Positions 19,099 through 28,608 of a DNA stretch of 35,498 bases are shown here, piece after piece (within the stretch, counting starts at the first letter, position 1; each line of letters opens with the position of its first letter). The notes beneath the pieces were generated by a model that had not been told where the DNA came from, did no database searches, and saw only the letters and a program-made list of their open reading frames with translations. This stretch comes from a bacterium (GTDB lineage Bacteria; Desulfobacterota_D; UBA1144). The stretch spans positions 131,482 through 166,979 of the forward strand of contig PAZJ02000005.1 in NCBI GenBank assembly GCA_002715585.2, in the 5' to 3' direction. Position numbers and translations under genes: made by a program.

Positions 19099-20028
19099 AT
19101 GATGGATATATATATTAACAAGAAGGATTCGTATAAAAGAGTTGATATTTTTTTGAAAGAAAAATTAGATTTATCAAGATCATATATATCAAAACTTTTA
19201 AAACAAAAAAATATTTTATGTAACAACAATCAAATAAAACCATCATATGTATTAAAAGAAAATGATTTTATAAATATTAAAATTCCAAAAGCAAAAGTCA
19301 CAAAAATTGAGCCTATTCCTGGCGATTTAAATATTATATTTGAAGACTCAGATTTAATGGTTATTTCTAAACCCCCGAATATTGTTGTTCATCATGGAGC
19401 AGGGATTAAAAGCCCAACTTTAGTAAATCATATAGTTCATTATTGCAAAGACCTATCAGGAATTGGAGGTGAATTAAGACCAGGAATTGTTCATCGACTT
19501 GATAAAGAAACTTCCGGCTTAATAATAATAGCTAAAAATGATAATGCTCATATAAATTTGTCATCGCAGTTTTCAAAAAGATTAATTGAAAAAACTTATA
19601 TTGCATTAGTTGCTAACAAAATAATTGATAAAAGTGGAGAAATATCTAATTTTATTGGAAGAGATAAAAAAAATAGAAAGAAAATATCAGTGAATACATC
19701 TTCACCAAGAAGTGCTATAACTCACTGGAAAAAAATAAAGAGTTATAATAATTTTACTTTAGTTGAGGTATATCCTAAGACTGGAAGAACTCATCAAATT
19801 CGTGTTCACATGACTTCACTGGGTCATCCTATAATAGGAGACAAATTATATTTTAATAAAAAATCGGTCCAATTTTCGAAAAATTTAAAAATTAATATTG
19901 AAAGACACCTTCTTCATGCTAGTAAAATTAAATTTCTTCACCCAACCACAAATAAAAAAATTACATTATATTCTGAGGTTCCAGCTGACATGCAAAAAAT
20001 AATTAATATTTTAGAGGAAAATAGTTGA
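19099..20028 (+). CDS. rluD: Ribosomal large subunit pseudouridine synthase RluD family
   Basis: S4-like N-terminus (RSYISKLLKQKNILCNN), RPGIVHRLDKETSGLIIIAKND, PKTGRTHQIRVHM. Confidence 0.92.
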   Translation: MMDIYINKKDSYKRVDIFLKEKLDLSRSYISKLLKQKNILCNNNQIKPSYVLKENDFINIKIPKAKVTKIEPIPGDLNIIFEDSDLMVISKPPNIVVHHGAGIKSPTLVNHIVHYCKDLSGIGGELRPGIVHRLDKETSGLIIIAKNDNAHINLSSQFSKRLIEKTYIALVANKIIDKSGEISNFIGRDKKNRKKISVNTSSPRSAITHWKKIKSYNNFTLVEVYPKTGRTHQIRVHMTSLGHPIIGDKLYFNKKSVQFSKNLKINIERHLLHASKIKFLHPTTNKKITLYSEVPADMQKIINILEENS

Positions 20029-20675
20029 TTGAATATAAATCAAAACTTTTATCATCCGTTAAAGGTATTTCTTATAATTTTGGATCAAAATCCACTGAGC
20101 CTGTAAAAAGAGATATCTTTACACTAAATCAAGTTCATAGCAACAAAGTTATATTTTTAAAAAATACTCGCGGTCTTCATGAATCGATTGATGGGGACGC
20201 AATAGTTACAACTCAAAAAGGATTTAATATAGGTGTGAAAACTGCTGATTGTGTTCCAATACTATTAACCGACATTAATGCAACTTTTGTAGCAGCAATA
20301 CATTCCGGGTGGAGAGGGACATATCATAAAATTATTATCAATACTTTAGATCTTATATTTAAAAAGCTCAAAATTAATGCAAGAGATATTGTTGGTTCTA
20401 TAGGCCCCTCAATTTCATTACCAAATTATGAGGTTAGCAAAGATATGTGGATCAAATTCCAAAAAAAATTTAATGATAGTAGCACATTCTTAAAAGAGAA
20501 AAATAATAAATTTTTTATGGATTTAAGTAGAATTAATATTTCTCTTCTAAAATCTTCAGGTGTTACTAAAATTGATACAATTGATGAATGTACATACTTC
20601 AATAATGATTTCTACTCATATAGAAGAGATAAATCATTATCTGCCAATCAAATTAGTAATATTATGCTTAATTAG
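20025..20675 (+). CDS. pgeF: Multicopper polyphenol oxidase/purine nucleoside phosphorylase YfiH family (PgeF)
   Basis: NQVHSNKV, GDAIVTT, KTADCVPILLTD, AAIHSGWRGTYHKII; TTG start overlaps the rluD TGA. Confidence 0.9.
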   Translation: MIEYKSKLLSSVKGISYNFGSKSTEPVKRDIFTLNQVHSNKVIFLKNTRGLHESIDGDAIVTTQKGFNIGVKTADCVPILLTDINATFVAAIHSGWRGTYHKIIINTLDLIFKKLKINARDIVGSIGPSISLPNYEVSKDMWIKFQKKFNDSSTFLKEKNNKFFMDLSRINISLLKSSGVTKIDTIDECTYFNNDFYSYRRDKSLSANQISNIMLN

Positions 20676-20704
20676 ATATTATTAATATTTCAAAGAGGTG
20701 TTAT

Positions 20705-21166
20705 ATGCTTAATCTTGGATGTCTAATAGATGGAGAAGACTACAACAGACTTTTTCCTTTGGGATCTTCTGAATCAAAGGCTAAAGTTGATTCTTTGCCT
20801 GCTGCATCTTATACAATGACAGTTACTGATGGGCCAGAGAGTGAAATGACTTCAGAACTTAATGTTTATGTAATAGAATTCCAATCTGTGAATGTTGTTG
20901 TCGGGTTTACACTTCCAGACAGTGTTAAAATTGAACAAGATATTGAATTTTTATTTACTACACAACCAACAGCAGAAAGAAGAATGCCAGAAGATCTTAA
21001 ATTTAAAGTTAAATTTTCTGAAGAAAAAAGATCATCAGCGCAAAATGGAAATGAATTAGAAAAACTTGAATATATCGGAACTTTTTTGGAAAAAAAATAT
21101 GAGAAAACTAAAGCCACATTTTATTTGCTAGATTATAAAGGAATTGGAAACCCTGATAAAGAATAA
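20705..21166 (+). CDS. Hypothetical protein
   Basis: 153-aa ORF with AGAGGTG RBS upstream; between pgeF and argG; no family recognised. Confidence 0.65.
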   Translation: MLNLGCLIDGEDYNRLFPLGSSESKAKVDSLPAASYTMTVTDGPESEMTSELNVYVIEFQSVNVVVGFTLPDSVKIEQDIEFLFTTQPTAERRMPEDLKFKVKFSEEKRSSAQNGNELEKLEYIGTFLEKKYEKTKATFYLLDYKGIGNPDKE

Positions 21167-21169
21167 ATT

Positions 21170-22360
21170 ATGAAGACAAAAAAAATAATACTTGCTTACT
21201 CAGGTGGACTAGATACCTCAGTTATTCTGCATTGGTTAAAGAAAGAATATAATGCTGAAGTAATAGCATATATTGCAGATCTAGGCCAAGGTGAAGATTT
21301 AAAGGTAGCGGCAAAAAAAGCCAGAAAGGTTGGTGCAAGTAAGGTATATATTGAAGATCTGAAAAATGAATTTATCAAAGATTTTATATTTCCTATGATT
21401 CAGTCCTCAGCTTTGTATGAAGGTACTTATTTATTAGGGACTTCAATTGCAAGACCCCTGATTTCAAAGAGGCAAATTGAAATTGCGAAAAAAGAGAATG
21501 CATTTGCAGTTTCTCATGGATCAACAGGAAAGGGCAATGACCAGGTGAGATTTGAACTAAGTTATAAAGCTTTAAATCCAAAGATCGAAATCATAGCACC
21601 ATGGAGAATTTGGGATTTGAAATCAAGAGAGGATTGTATCAATTATGCAAAAAAAAATAAAATTCCAATTCCCATAACTAAGTCAAAACCTTACAGTTGT
21701 GATAGAAATATTTATCATGTGAGTTATGAAGGTGGAATATTAGAGGACCCATGGAATGAACCACCAGACGATATGTTTGAAACAGTCAGGCCATTATCCA
21801 AAACTTTAAGCAAGCCTCAGAAAATTACATTATCTTTCAAAGATGGTATCCCTCATAAGTTAAACCAAAAAAAAATTAGTCCTATCAATTTATTTAAAAA
21901 TTTAAATTTAATCGCCGGTAAACATGGTATAGGGGTTGTTGATATTGTAGAAAATAGATTTGTTGGAATGAAATCTAGAGGTGTTTATGAAACTCCAGCA
22001 GGAACTGTATTAAATCTGGCCCATAGAGCCATTGAATCCTTGACAATGGATAGAGAGGTTATGCACATAAGAGATAGTTTAATACCTAAGGTTTCTCAAT
22101 TAATATATAACGGTTTTTGGTATTCACCAGAGATGAATTCTATCCTTGCTTTTGTAAATGAAACACAAAAAAATGTTACAGGTGATGTAAAAATATTATT
22201 GTATAAAGGTAATGTTAGAATTTTGGGTAGAAGATCTAATTATTCTTTATATAATAATGAGCTTGCAACATTTGAAGAAGACAATCTATATGATCAGTCA
22301 GATGCAACTGGGTTTATTAAATTGAATTCATTAAGACTTATATTAAATAAGTTAAAATAA
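21170..22360 (+). CDS. argG: Argininosuccinate synthase
   Basis: IILAYSGGLDTSVILHWL, LGTSIARPLIS, VSHGSTGKGNDQVRFE. Confidence 0.97.
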   Translation: MKTKKIILAYSGGLDTSVILHWLKKEYNAEVIAYIADLGQGEDLKVAAKKARKVGASKVYIEDLKNEFIKDFIFPMIQSSALYEGTYLLGTSIARPLISKRQIEIAKKENAFAVSHGSTGKGNDQVRFELSYKALNPKIEIIAPWRIWDLKSREDCINYAKKNKIPIPITKSKPYSCDRNIYHVSYEGGILEDPWNEPPDDMFETVRPLSKTLSKPQKITLSFKDGIPHKLNQKKISPINLFKNLNLIAGKHGIGVVDIVENRFVGMKSRGVYETPAGTVLNLAHRAIESLTMDREVMHIRDSLIPKVSQLIYNGFWYSPEMNSILAFVNETQKNVTGDVKILLYKGNVRILGRRSNYSLYNNELATFEEDNLYDQSDATGFIKLNSLRLILNKLK

Positions 22361-22363
22361 CAA

Positions 22364-23353
22364 ATGTTCTTAGATAAATATGAATATAATTTACCAGAAG
22401 AATTGATAGCTAACAGACCAATCAGACCACGTGATTCGTCAAGATTATTGATTGTAAATAAAAAAAGTGGAAAAGTTGATTTAGGCTCTATTAGTGACTT
22501 ACCTAATTTTTTTTCAAGTAATGATCTTGCAATTTTTAATAACACTAAAGTTCTTCCAATTGTAATTAAAGGATCAGATACAAATAATTTATTAAGGGAA
22601 TTTTTATTAATTGAAAATGTAGAAAATAACAAATGGAAAGTAATGACAAAATCTCCTAAAAAAACTGAAATTTCTTTTCAACTTAATATTAATGCTAAAC
22701 TATTAAGAGAAAATAAAAAATGGTTTCTAATTTTTGATTCTAATCCTAAAAATTTATTAAAAAATTATGGCTTAATGCCCATCCCTCCATACCTTAAAAG
22801 AGAATCAGACTCTATGGATTTAGAGGATTATCAAACAGTTTTTGCATCTATAGATGGCTCCATCGCAGCACCCACAGCGGGGCTACATTTCACAAAAAAA
22901 TTATTAGATAATTTTAAGATCTCAAAAGATTATATAACTTTACATGTCGGATTAGGTACATTTCTGCCTGTGAAATCTGAAAATGTTGATGATCATATAA
23001 TGCATGAAGAAAGTTTTTTTATAAATAATAAAACGTTGAAAAAAATTCAAGATGCAAAAAGAAATAGAAATAGAATTCTTTCAATTGGAACAACTTCACT
23101 AAGAGCTATCGAATCTTTAGCTATTGATACAAATCAGGTAGATAAATGGTCAAAGACAAATTTGTTTATTACAGAGGGTTTTGATTTTCAATTCACAGAC
23201 TGTCTTCTAACTAATTTTCATTTACCAAAATCAACTTTATTAATTTTAATATCATCCTTTTTAGGCTATGAACTTACAATGAAATGTTATAAGATCGCAT
23301 TAGAAGAAAAATTTAGATTTTATAGTTATGGGGATGCAATGCTGATTTTATAG
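22364..23353 (+). CDS. queA: S-adenosylmethionine:tRNA ribosyltransferase-isomerase
   Basis: YNLPEELIANRPIRPRDSSRLL, GSIAAPTAGLHFT, LHVGLGTFLPV, TNFHLPKSTLL. Confidence 0.96.
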   Translation: MFLDKYEYNLPEELIANRPIRPRDSSRLLIVNKKSGKVDLGSISDLPNFFSSNDLAIFNNTKVLPIVIKGSDTNNLLREFLLIENVENNKWKVMTKSPKKTEISFQLNINAKLLRENKKWFLIFDSNPKNLLKNYGLMPIPPYLKRESDSMDLEDYQTVFASIDGSIAAPTAGLHFTKKLLDNFKISKDYITLHVGLGTFLPVKSENVDDHIMHEESFFINNKTLKKIQDAKRNRNRILSIGTTSLRAIESLAIDTNQVDKWSKTNLFITEGFDFQFTDCLLTNFHLPKSTLLILISSFLGYELTMKCYKIALEEKFRFYSYGDAMLIL

Positions 23354-23398
23354 TATTTAGTTAATTGCAATATATTTTATTTATAATAGAATTTTTAA

Positions 23399-24484
23399 AT
23401 GCCTGGAAATTCTTTTGGTCAATTTTTTAAAATCACTACTTGGGGCGAATCTCACGGAAAGGCTCTAGGGGTTATTATTGATGGATGCCCTGCAGGCATT
23501 AAATTAAATGAAAAAGACATACAAATCGAGCTAGACAAAAGGAAGCCTGGTCAAAGTAGATTTACTACTCCTAGAAAAGAGCCAGACAAGATAGAAATAT
23601 TATCTGGAATGTTTAAAGGTAAAACAACGGGAACACCAATTTCCATGTTAATAATGAACATTGATGCGATATCAAAATCCTATTCCAATTTTAAGGATAT
23701 TTATAGACCAGGACATGCTGATTTGAGTTATGATGAAAAATACGGAATTAGAGATTATAGAGGAGGAGGAAGGTCCTCAAATAGAGAAACAGTTGCAAGA
23801 GTTGCAGCAGGCGCTGTAGCTAAAAAAGTCCTCAATTCATTCAAAATTAAAACTATAGGTTTTGTTGCGCAGATAGGTGATATAAAATGTAGCAAGTTTG
23901 TAGAAAAATACATTGAAAAAAATCCATTAAGAATTTCAGATAAATCTAAATATAATGAAATGACAGCACTAATTGATAGCGTTAGAAAGGAAGGCGACTC
24001 TGTGGGTGGAGTAATAGAAGTTCGTTCAACAGGGGTTCCTGCGGGACTTGGATCTCCTGTTTTCGAAAAAATTGATGCAAAATTAGCTTCAGCTATAATG
24101 AGCATTGGTGGTGTTAGAGGTTTTGAAATTGGAACAGGTTTCTCAATTGTAGAAAAAAAAGGATCAGAGGTAAATGATATTATTTTGGGAAAAAATGGCA
24201 GCAAGATTAAATTTAAATCAAACAATGCTGGAGGAATTCTAGGTGGAATTACAAATGGTAATACTATCGTATTAAGGTTAGCACTTAAACCTACTTCATC
24301 TATATCAAAAGAACAGGAGTCTATAGATTCTTTAGGTAAAAAGAAAAAACTAAAAGTTACAGGAAGGCATGATCCATGCTTGTGCCCCCGAGCAGTTCCT
24401 ATTGCGGAGGCAATGGTTAACCTAGTTTTATTAGACTGTATAATGGAGAATCAATTATCAAATATCAAAAAAATTTCTATTTGA
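23399..24484 (+). CDS. aroC: Chorismate synthase
   Basis: GNSFGQFFKITTWGESHGKALGVIIDGCPAG, RGGGRSSNRETVARVAAGAVAKK, GRHDPCLCPRAVPIAEAM. Confidence 0.97.
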   Translation: MPGNSFGQFFKITTWGESHGKALGVIIDGCPAGIKLNEKDIQIELDKRKPGQSRFTTPRKEPDKIEILSGMFKGKTTGTPISMLIMNIDAISKSYSNFKDIYRPGHADLSYDEKYGIRDYRGGGRSSNRETVARVAAGAVAKKVLNSFKIKTIGFVAQIGDIKCSKFVEKYIEKNPLRISDKSKYNEMTALIDSVRKEGDSVGGVIEVRSTGVPAGLGSPVFEKIDAKLASAIMSIGGVRGFEIGTGFSIVEKKGSEVNDIILGKNGSKIKFKSNNAGGILGGITNGNTIVLRLALKPTSSISKEQESIDSLGKKKKLKVTGRHDPCLCPRAVPIAEAMVNLVLLDCIMENQLSNIKKISI

Positions 24485-24980
24485 ATTGCTCAGTTATTGT
24501 TTTACACCAGGCTTCTACACGCTCTTCAGTTAGTTCTGGCTCATTATCGTTGTCAATTCCTAGCCCAACAAATTGACCATCTTTCTCAGCCTTAGAAAAA
24601 TCATATTCATATCCATCAGTTGAAGTTTGACCGACAGTAATACCACCCTTTGATGTAATTTTTTCTTCAAGAATACCCAAGGCATCTAGAAATGATGAAC
24701 TATATATGTTTTGATCACCACATCCGTAATAAGCTATTTTTTTACCTGAAAAATCAATGTTATCTAACTCGTCAAATTTACTTCTCCAATCTTCTTGGAG
24801 CAAGCCGATATCCCAAGTTGGACAACCAATTATGATTCTATCAAAGTCTGACATTTTATTTAAATCTTGTTCATAAACATCAAACACCTCAATCTCACAA
24901 TCAGACATTTGGTCTTGAATTAAGTCAGCTACCTCTTGGGTTGCTGCACTAGTTGTTCCATAAAATAATCCAATTTTCAT
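24477..24980 (-). CDS. Flavodoxin (long-chain)
   Basis: IGLFYGTTSAATQEVAD FMN-phosphate loop, CPTWDIGLLQEDW, YYGCGDQ, FVGLGIDNDNEPELTEERVEAW; AGGGGG RBS. Confidence 0.92.
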   Translation of the reverse strand: MKIGLFYGTTSAATQEVADLIQDQMSDCEIEVFDVYEQDLNKMSDFDRIIIGCPTWDIGLLQEDWRSKFDELDNIDFSGKKIAYYGCGDQNIYSSSFLDALGILEEKITSKGGITVGQTSTDGYEYDFSKAEKDGQFVGLGIDNDNEPELTEERVEAWCKTITEQFK

Positions 24981-25032
24981 GATAAAACCCCCTAAAATCC
25001 AATATGGACCTTTCGTGTCTATAATTATAAAT

Positions 25033-25068
25033 AAAAAAATAGTTTTATCAATAAAGGAAAAAAACTAT
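25033..25068 (-). terminator. Weak candidate intrinsic terminator downstream of the aminotransferase gene
   Basis: On the minus strand: ATAGTTTT...AAAACTAT stem (only 1 GC pair) followed by T7; overlaps the stop codon. Confidence 0.3.
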
Positions 25069-26204
25069 AATTGGTCTAGGATGTTAGATGCAGTTGATAC
25101 ACCCAAGCCAGGAGTAAAATCATATTTTAGTTCTTGTAAAATATTTTCTACACCTGCAATAACCGAAATCATATCACCTTTATCTACATAGCCCATATGA
25201 GTAATTCTGAAAATTTTCCCCTTGGCTTGATCTTGACCACCAGCAACAATCATTCCATATTTATTTTTTAGACCTTTAATTATTTCACCAGCATTTATAT
25301 GTTCAGGGGACTTAATAACAGAAAGGGCTGTGCTAGAGCATCCAGGGGCAAAATTTTCTAATCCAATTGATTCAAATCCTTTTATTGTTGCCTCAGACAT
25401 TACAGTGTGCCTTTTAAATAAGTTGTCTAGTCCAAGTTTATCAAAATATTCTAAAACTGCATTTAAACCCATCACTAAATTAACTGCAGGGGTCCAAGGA
25501 GATGTCTTTTTCAAACTATTTTTATAAGCTTGTTTAAGATCCAAATAAAATTTTGGCAAGTCAGACTTTTCATAAAAATTCCAAGCTTTTTGACTAAGGC
25601 TAATGAAAGCTAAACCAGGAGGAAGCATAAAAGCTTTCTGTGAACCACCTATGAGGATATCAATACCCCATTTATCGAATTCAACTGGGAATGCTCCTAC
25701 AGCAGTAATACCATCTACTACAAGTAAAACATCATCACGATTTTTTGTAATTTTTGAAATTTCTTCAATAGGGTGCTCTACCCCAGTTGAAGTCTCACTT
25801 GCTTGAATGAGAATTGCTTTGATTTCCTTGTTATCATCTAGTGCCTTTTCAATATCTTTTACTTTAACAGCTTTACCCCATTCAACTTTTAATTCTATGA
25901 CATTAACTCCATAAGCATTACAAATTTTTGCCCATCTTTCTCCAAATTTGCCACCGTTTACAACTAAAGCACTATCACCTTTACTTAAAGTGTTTGAAAC
26001 TGCTGCATCCATTGCCCCAGTACCAGATGAAGCCAAAATCAAGACTTCTTCATTTGTCATAAAAACCTTCTTTAAACCTAAAGTTGCTTTATAGAAAATT
26101 TCTTCAAATTCTGATGTCCTGTGATGTATGATTGGTTTTGCCATTTCAAGCATAACAAATTCTGGTACAGGTACTGGTCCAGGTGTTAAAACATAATTTT
26201 TCAA
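25065..26204 (-). CDS. Class V aminotransferase (serine-pyruvate/alanine-glyoxylate type); listed start 26258, TTG at 26204 preferred
   Basis: NYVLTPGPVPVPEFV, IHHRTSEFEEI, GSQKAFMLPPGLAF (PLP Lys). GGGGGAA RBS sits just upstream of the TTG at 26204; the extra 18 aa of the listed ORF are low-complexity hydrophobic. Confidence 0.88.
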   Translation of the reverse strand: MKNYVLTPGPVPVPEFVMLEMAKPIIHHRTSEFEEIFYKATLGLKKVFMTNEEVLILASSGTGAMDAAVSNTLSKGDSALVVNGGKFGERWAKICNAYGVNVIELKVEWGKAVKVKDIEKALDDNKEIKAILIQASETSTGVEHPIEEISKITKNRDDVLLVVDGITAVGAFPVEFDKWGIDILIGGSQKAFMLPPGLAFISLSQKAWNFYEKSDLPKFYLDLKQAYKNSLKKTSPWTPAVNLVMGLNAVLEYFDKLGLDNLFKRHTVMSEATIKGFESIGLENFAPGCSSTALSVIKSPEHINAGEIIKGLKNKYGMIVAGGQDQAKGKIFRITHMGYVDKGDMISVIAGVENILQELKYDFTPGLGVSTASNILDQL

Positions 26205-26275
26205 AAAATTCCCCCATGTCAATATTGATGTTAGTATTAAATATAACAGAAATAACAAATTTTTTTTGGAAGAAA

Positions 26276-27371
26276 ATGATAGAATTAAAGCAAATATTAA
26301 AAAATAATCAATTAAAGCTACAAAAGATCAGAGAATATCTTTGACCCGACAAAATTAGAGATCGAAATTACAAGACTTGAAGAATTATCAAAAAAAGATA
26401 ACTTTTGGGATAACCAAAATTCAGCTCAATCAGTATTAAAAAGATTGTCTATATTGAAAAAGAAGCTAGACCATTTAGCTGATTTAGAAAAAGACAATAC
26501 AGATAATTTAGAGCTTCTAGAGTTATATGAAGAAGGCGAAAATAATAAAGAAGCAATTTCTGAACTTGAAAAAAATATTTTAGAACTTACAGAAATGATT
26601 AGAAAGTTCGACATTCAAACGGTACTTTCAAGAAGTGAAGATTCAAATAATGCAATTTTATCAATTAATTCGGGAGCGGGTGGAACCGAAGCCCAAGACT
26701 GGGCAGAAATGATTTGTAGAATGTATCTGAGATATTCTGAACTAAATAATTTTAAAGCAGAATTTTTAGATAAACTTGATGGTGATGAGGCCGGTATAAA
26801 AAATTGTACAATATTTATTAAAGGAGAGTATGCATATGGGATGTTGAGAAATGAATCTGGAGTTCACAGGCTGGTTAGAATATCTCCGTTTGATTCTAAC
26901 AAAAGAAGGCACACTTCTTTCGCATCAGTATCGGTTACACCTGAATTTACTCAAGAAATTGATATTTCAATTAATGAAAAGGATCTAAAAATTGATACTT
27001 TTAGAGCGGGTGGGGCAGGTGGTCAACATTTGAATAAAACTGATTCCGCAGTAAGAATCACACATATACCATCAGGGCTAGTAGTATCTTGTCAAAACCA
27101 GAGATCTCAACATCAAAATAAGTCATTTGCTATGAAAATCTTAAGTTCCAAACTATACGATTTGGAATTAGATAAATTAAAATCTAAAGAAGATGAAATT
27201 AATATAAATAAGAAAGAAATCGGATGGGGTAGTCAAATTAGATCATATATACTGCATCCTTATCGAATGATAAAAGATCATCGAACAAATGATGAAATTG
27301 GTAATGTTGATGCATTCCTGGACGGGGATATTGGCCATTTAATTGAAAATTTATTATCAAAAATAAAATAA
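26276..27371 (+). CDS. prfB: Peptide chain release factor 2, two segments joined by programmed +1 frameshift (26276..26341 then 26343..27371)
   Basis: MIELKQILKNNQLKLQKIREYL then CTT TGA C; +1 frame continues DPTKLEIEITRLEELSKKDNFWDN..., GGTEAQDWAEMI, RAGGAGGQHLNKTDSAVRITHIPSG. The listed ORF at 26445 is only the downstream part. Confidence 0.95.
26336..26345 (+). promoter_or_regulatory. prfB programmed +1 ribosomal frameshift site (TAT CTT TGA C)
   Basis: TATCTTTGAC at 26336-26345; zero frame stops at TGA 26342-26344, +1 frame (GAC from 26343) is in phase with the rest of RF2. Confidence 0.93.
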
Positions 27372-27395
27372 ATAAAATTAATATATAATATATAA

Positions 27396-28250
27396 ATGAA
27401 CATAGGAGTTGTATGTAAGCCAAATCTTCCAAATATTGATGAAATAGATAAAGTATTATTGGAATATTTTAAAAACAAAGATTGCAAGATTCTGCACGAT
27501 AAAAATTATTATATAAAGCCTGAAGAAACATTAGTTGAATTAAAAGAGTTGGCGATAAAATCAGATCTTATACTAGCTTTTGGTGGTGATGGGACTCTTT
27601 TGCATATAGCCGAAGAAGCTGCTTTGCAAAAAAAACCTGTTATTGGTTTTAATTTAGGAAATTTAGGCTTCTTGACTGAAGCACCACTTTCAAATTTTCA
27701 AACTATTTTGGATAATTATTTCAAAAATAATTTGAGATCTGATTTAAGAAATTTGATAAATGCACACCTAATTAAGGAAAATAAACAAGAGGTTAAACAG
27801 AATTTTCTTAATGATATTGTTATAAATAAAGGTGCATTATCAAAAATTATTGATTTAAATGTTTTTATAGACGATAAATTAGTTTCTCAAGTTAGAGCTG
27901 ATGGAATAATTATATCTTCTCCCACAGGTTCAACAGCTTACTCATTGTCAGCGGGTGGACCTATTGTTGCGCCAAATCTTCCACTTATTATAATAACTCC
28001 AATTTGCCCTCACACGTTAACAAACCGACCCTTAGTTATTTCCGATAAAAGTAAGGTCTCGGTTTCTGTTGATTCTTCAAAGCCCATATATGTTTCATTT
28101 GATGGATCAAATAGTGAAGAACTTGATGGAAAATTTATAATAAATATTGAAAAATCAAATTTAAATTTTAATCTTCTGCGAATGAAAAAAAATGAATATT
28201 TTTCAGTTTTAAAAAATAAATTAATGTGGAGTAATTCTTATGAGCCTTAA
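27396..28250 (+). CDS. nadK: NAD kinase
   Basis: LAFGGDGTLLHIAEEA, GFNLGNLGFLTE, DGIIISSPTGSTAYSLSAGGPIV. Confidence 0.95.
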   Translation: MNIGVVCKPNLPNIDEIDKVLLEYFKNKDCKILHDKNYYIKPEETLVELKELAIKSDLILAFGGDGTLLHIAEEAALQKKPVIGFNLGNLGFLTEAPLSNFQTILDNYFKNNLRSDLRNLINAHLIKENKQEVKQNFLNDIVINKGALSKIIDLNVFIDDKLVSQVRADGIIISSPTGSTAYSLSAGGPIVAPNLPLIIITPICPHTLTNRPLVISDKSKVSVSVDSSKPIYVSFDGSNSEELDGKFIINIEKSNLNFNLLRMKKNEYFSVLKNKLMWSNSYEP

Positions 28251-28608
28251 TAGAGAGGACCTCCTGCACGATTGGATAATTGAAGAAATTGAAAAAAAAT
28301 TTTCAAAGGAATATAATGAAATTAAAGTTAATAAAATGAATGAAAAAAATTATGAATTTAGAGGTTTTTATCCTGATATAATTTTTGGAAATTATGGACA
28401 AATTGTTATGATTGGGGAAGTTGAGACAGAATCTAATATAAATGAAAATATAATTGAAAAATGGCAAAACCTAAAATCTTTAGATGTAGGCTGTGTTATA
28501 TTTGTACCAAAGAATAAGTTAAAAGATGCCAGAGAGATATGTTGGAATAATCAATTAGTAGAAAGACTTAAGATTTCAACATATTCAGTTGAAATACCAA
28601 TTAACTGA
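28240..28608 (+). CDS. Hypothetical protein, possible PD-(D/E)XK nuclease-like fold
   Basis: FYPDIIFGNYGQIVMIGEVETES resembles the PD...ExE/K core; start overlaps the nadK end. Confidence 0.6.
   Translation: MSLNREDLLHDWIIEEIEKKFSKEYNEIKVNKMNEKNYEFRGFYPDIIFGNYGQIVMIGEVETESNINENIIEKWQNLKSLDVGCVIFVPKNKLKDAREICWNNQLVERLKISTYSVEIPIN

Noticed and set aside
23755-24225. 156-aa minus-strand ORF inside aroC
   Set aside because: Antisense of chorismate synthase coding sequence with no domain; long only because TAA/TAG are rare on that frame.
24979-25191. 70-aa plus-strand ORF across the flavodoxin/aminotransferase gap
   Set aside because: Extends into antisense of the aminotransferase C-terminus; no independent support.
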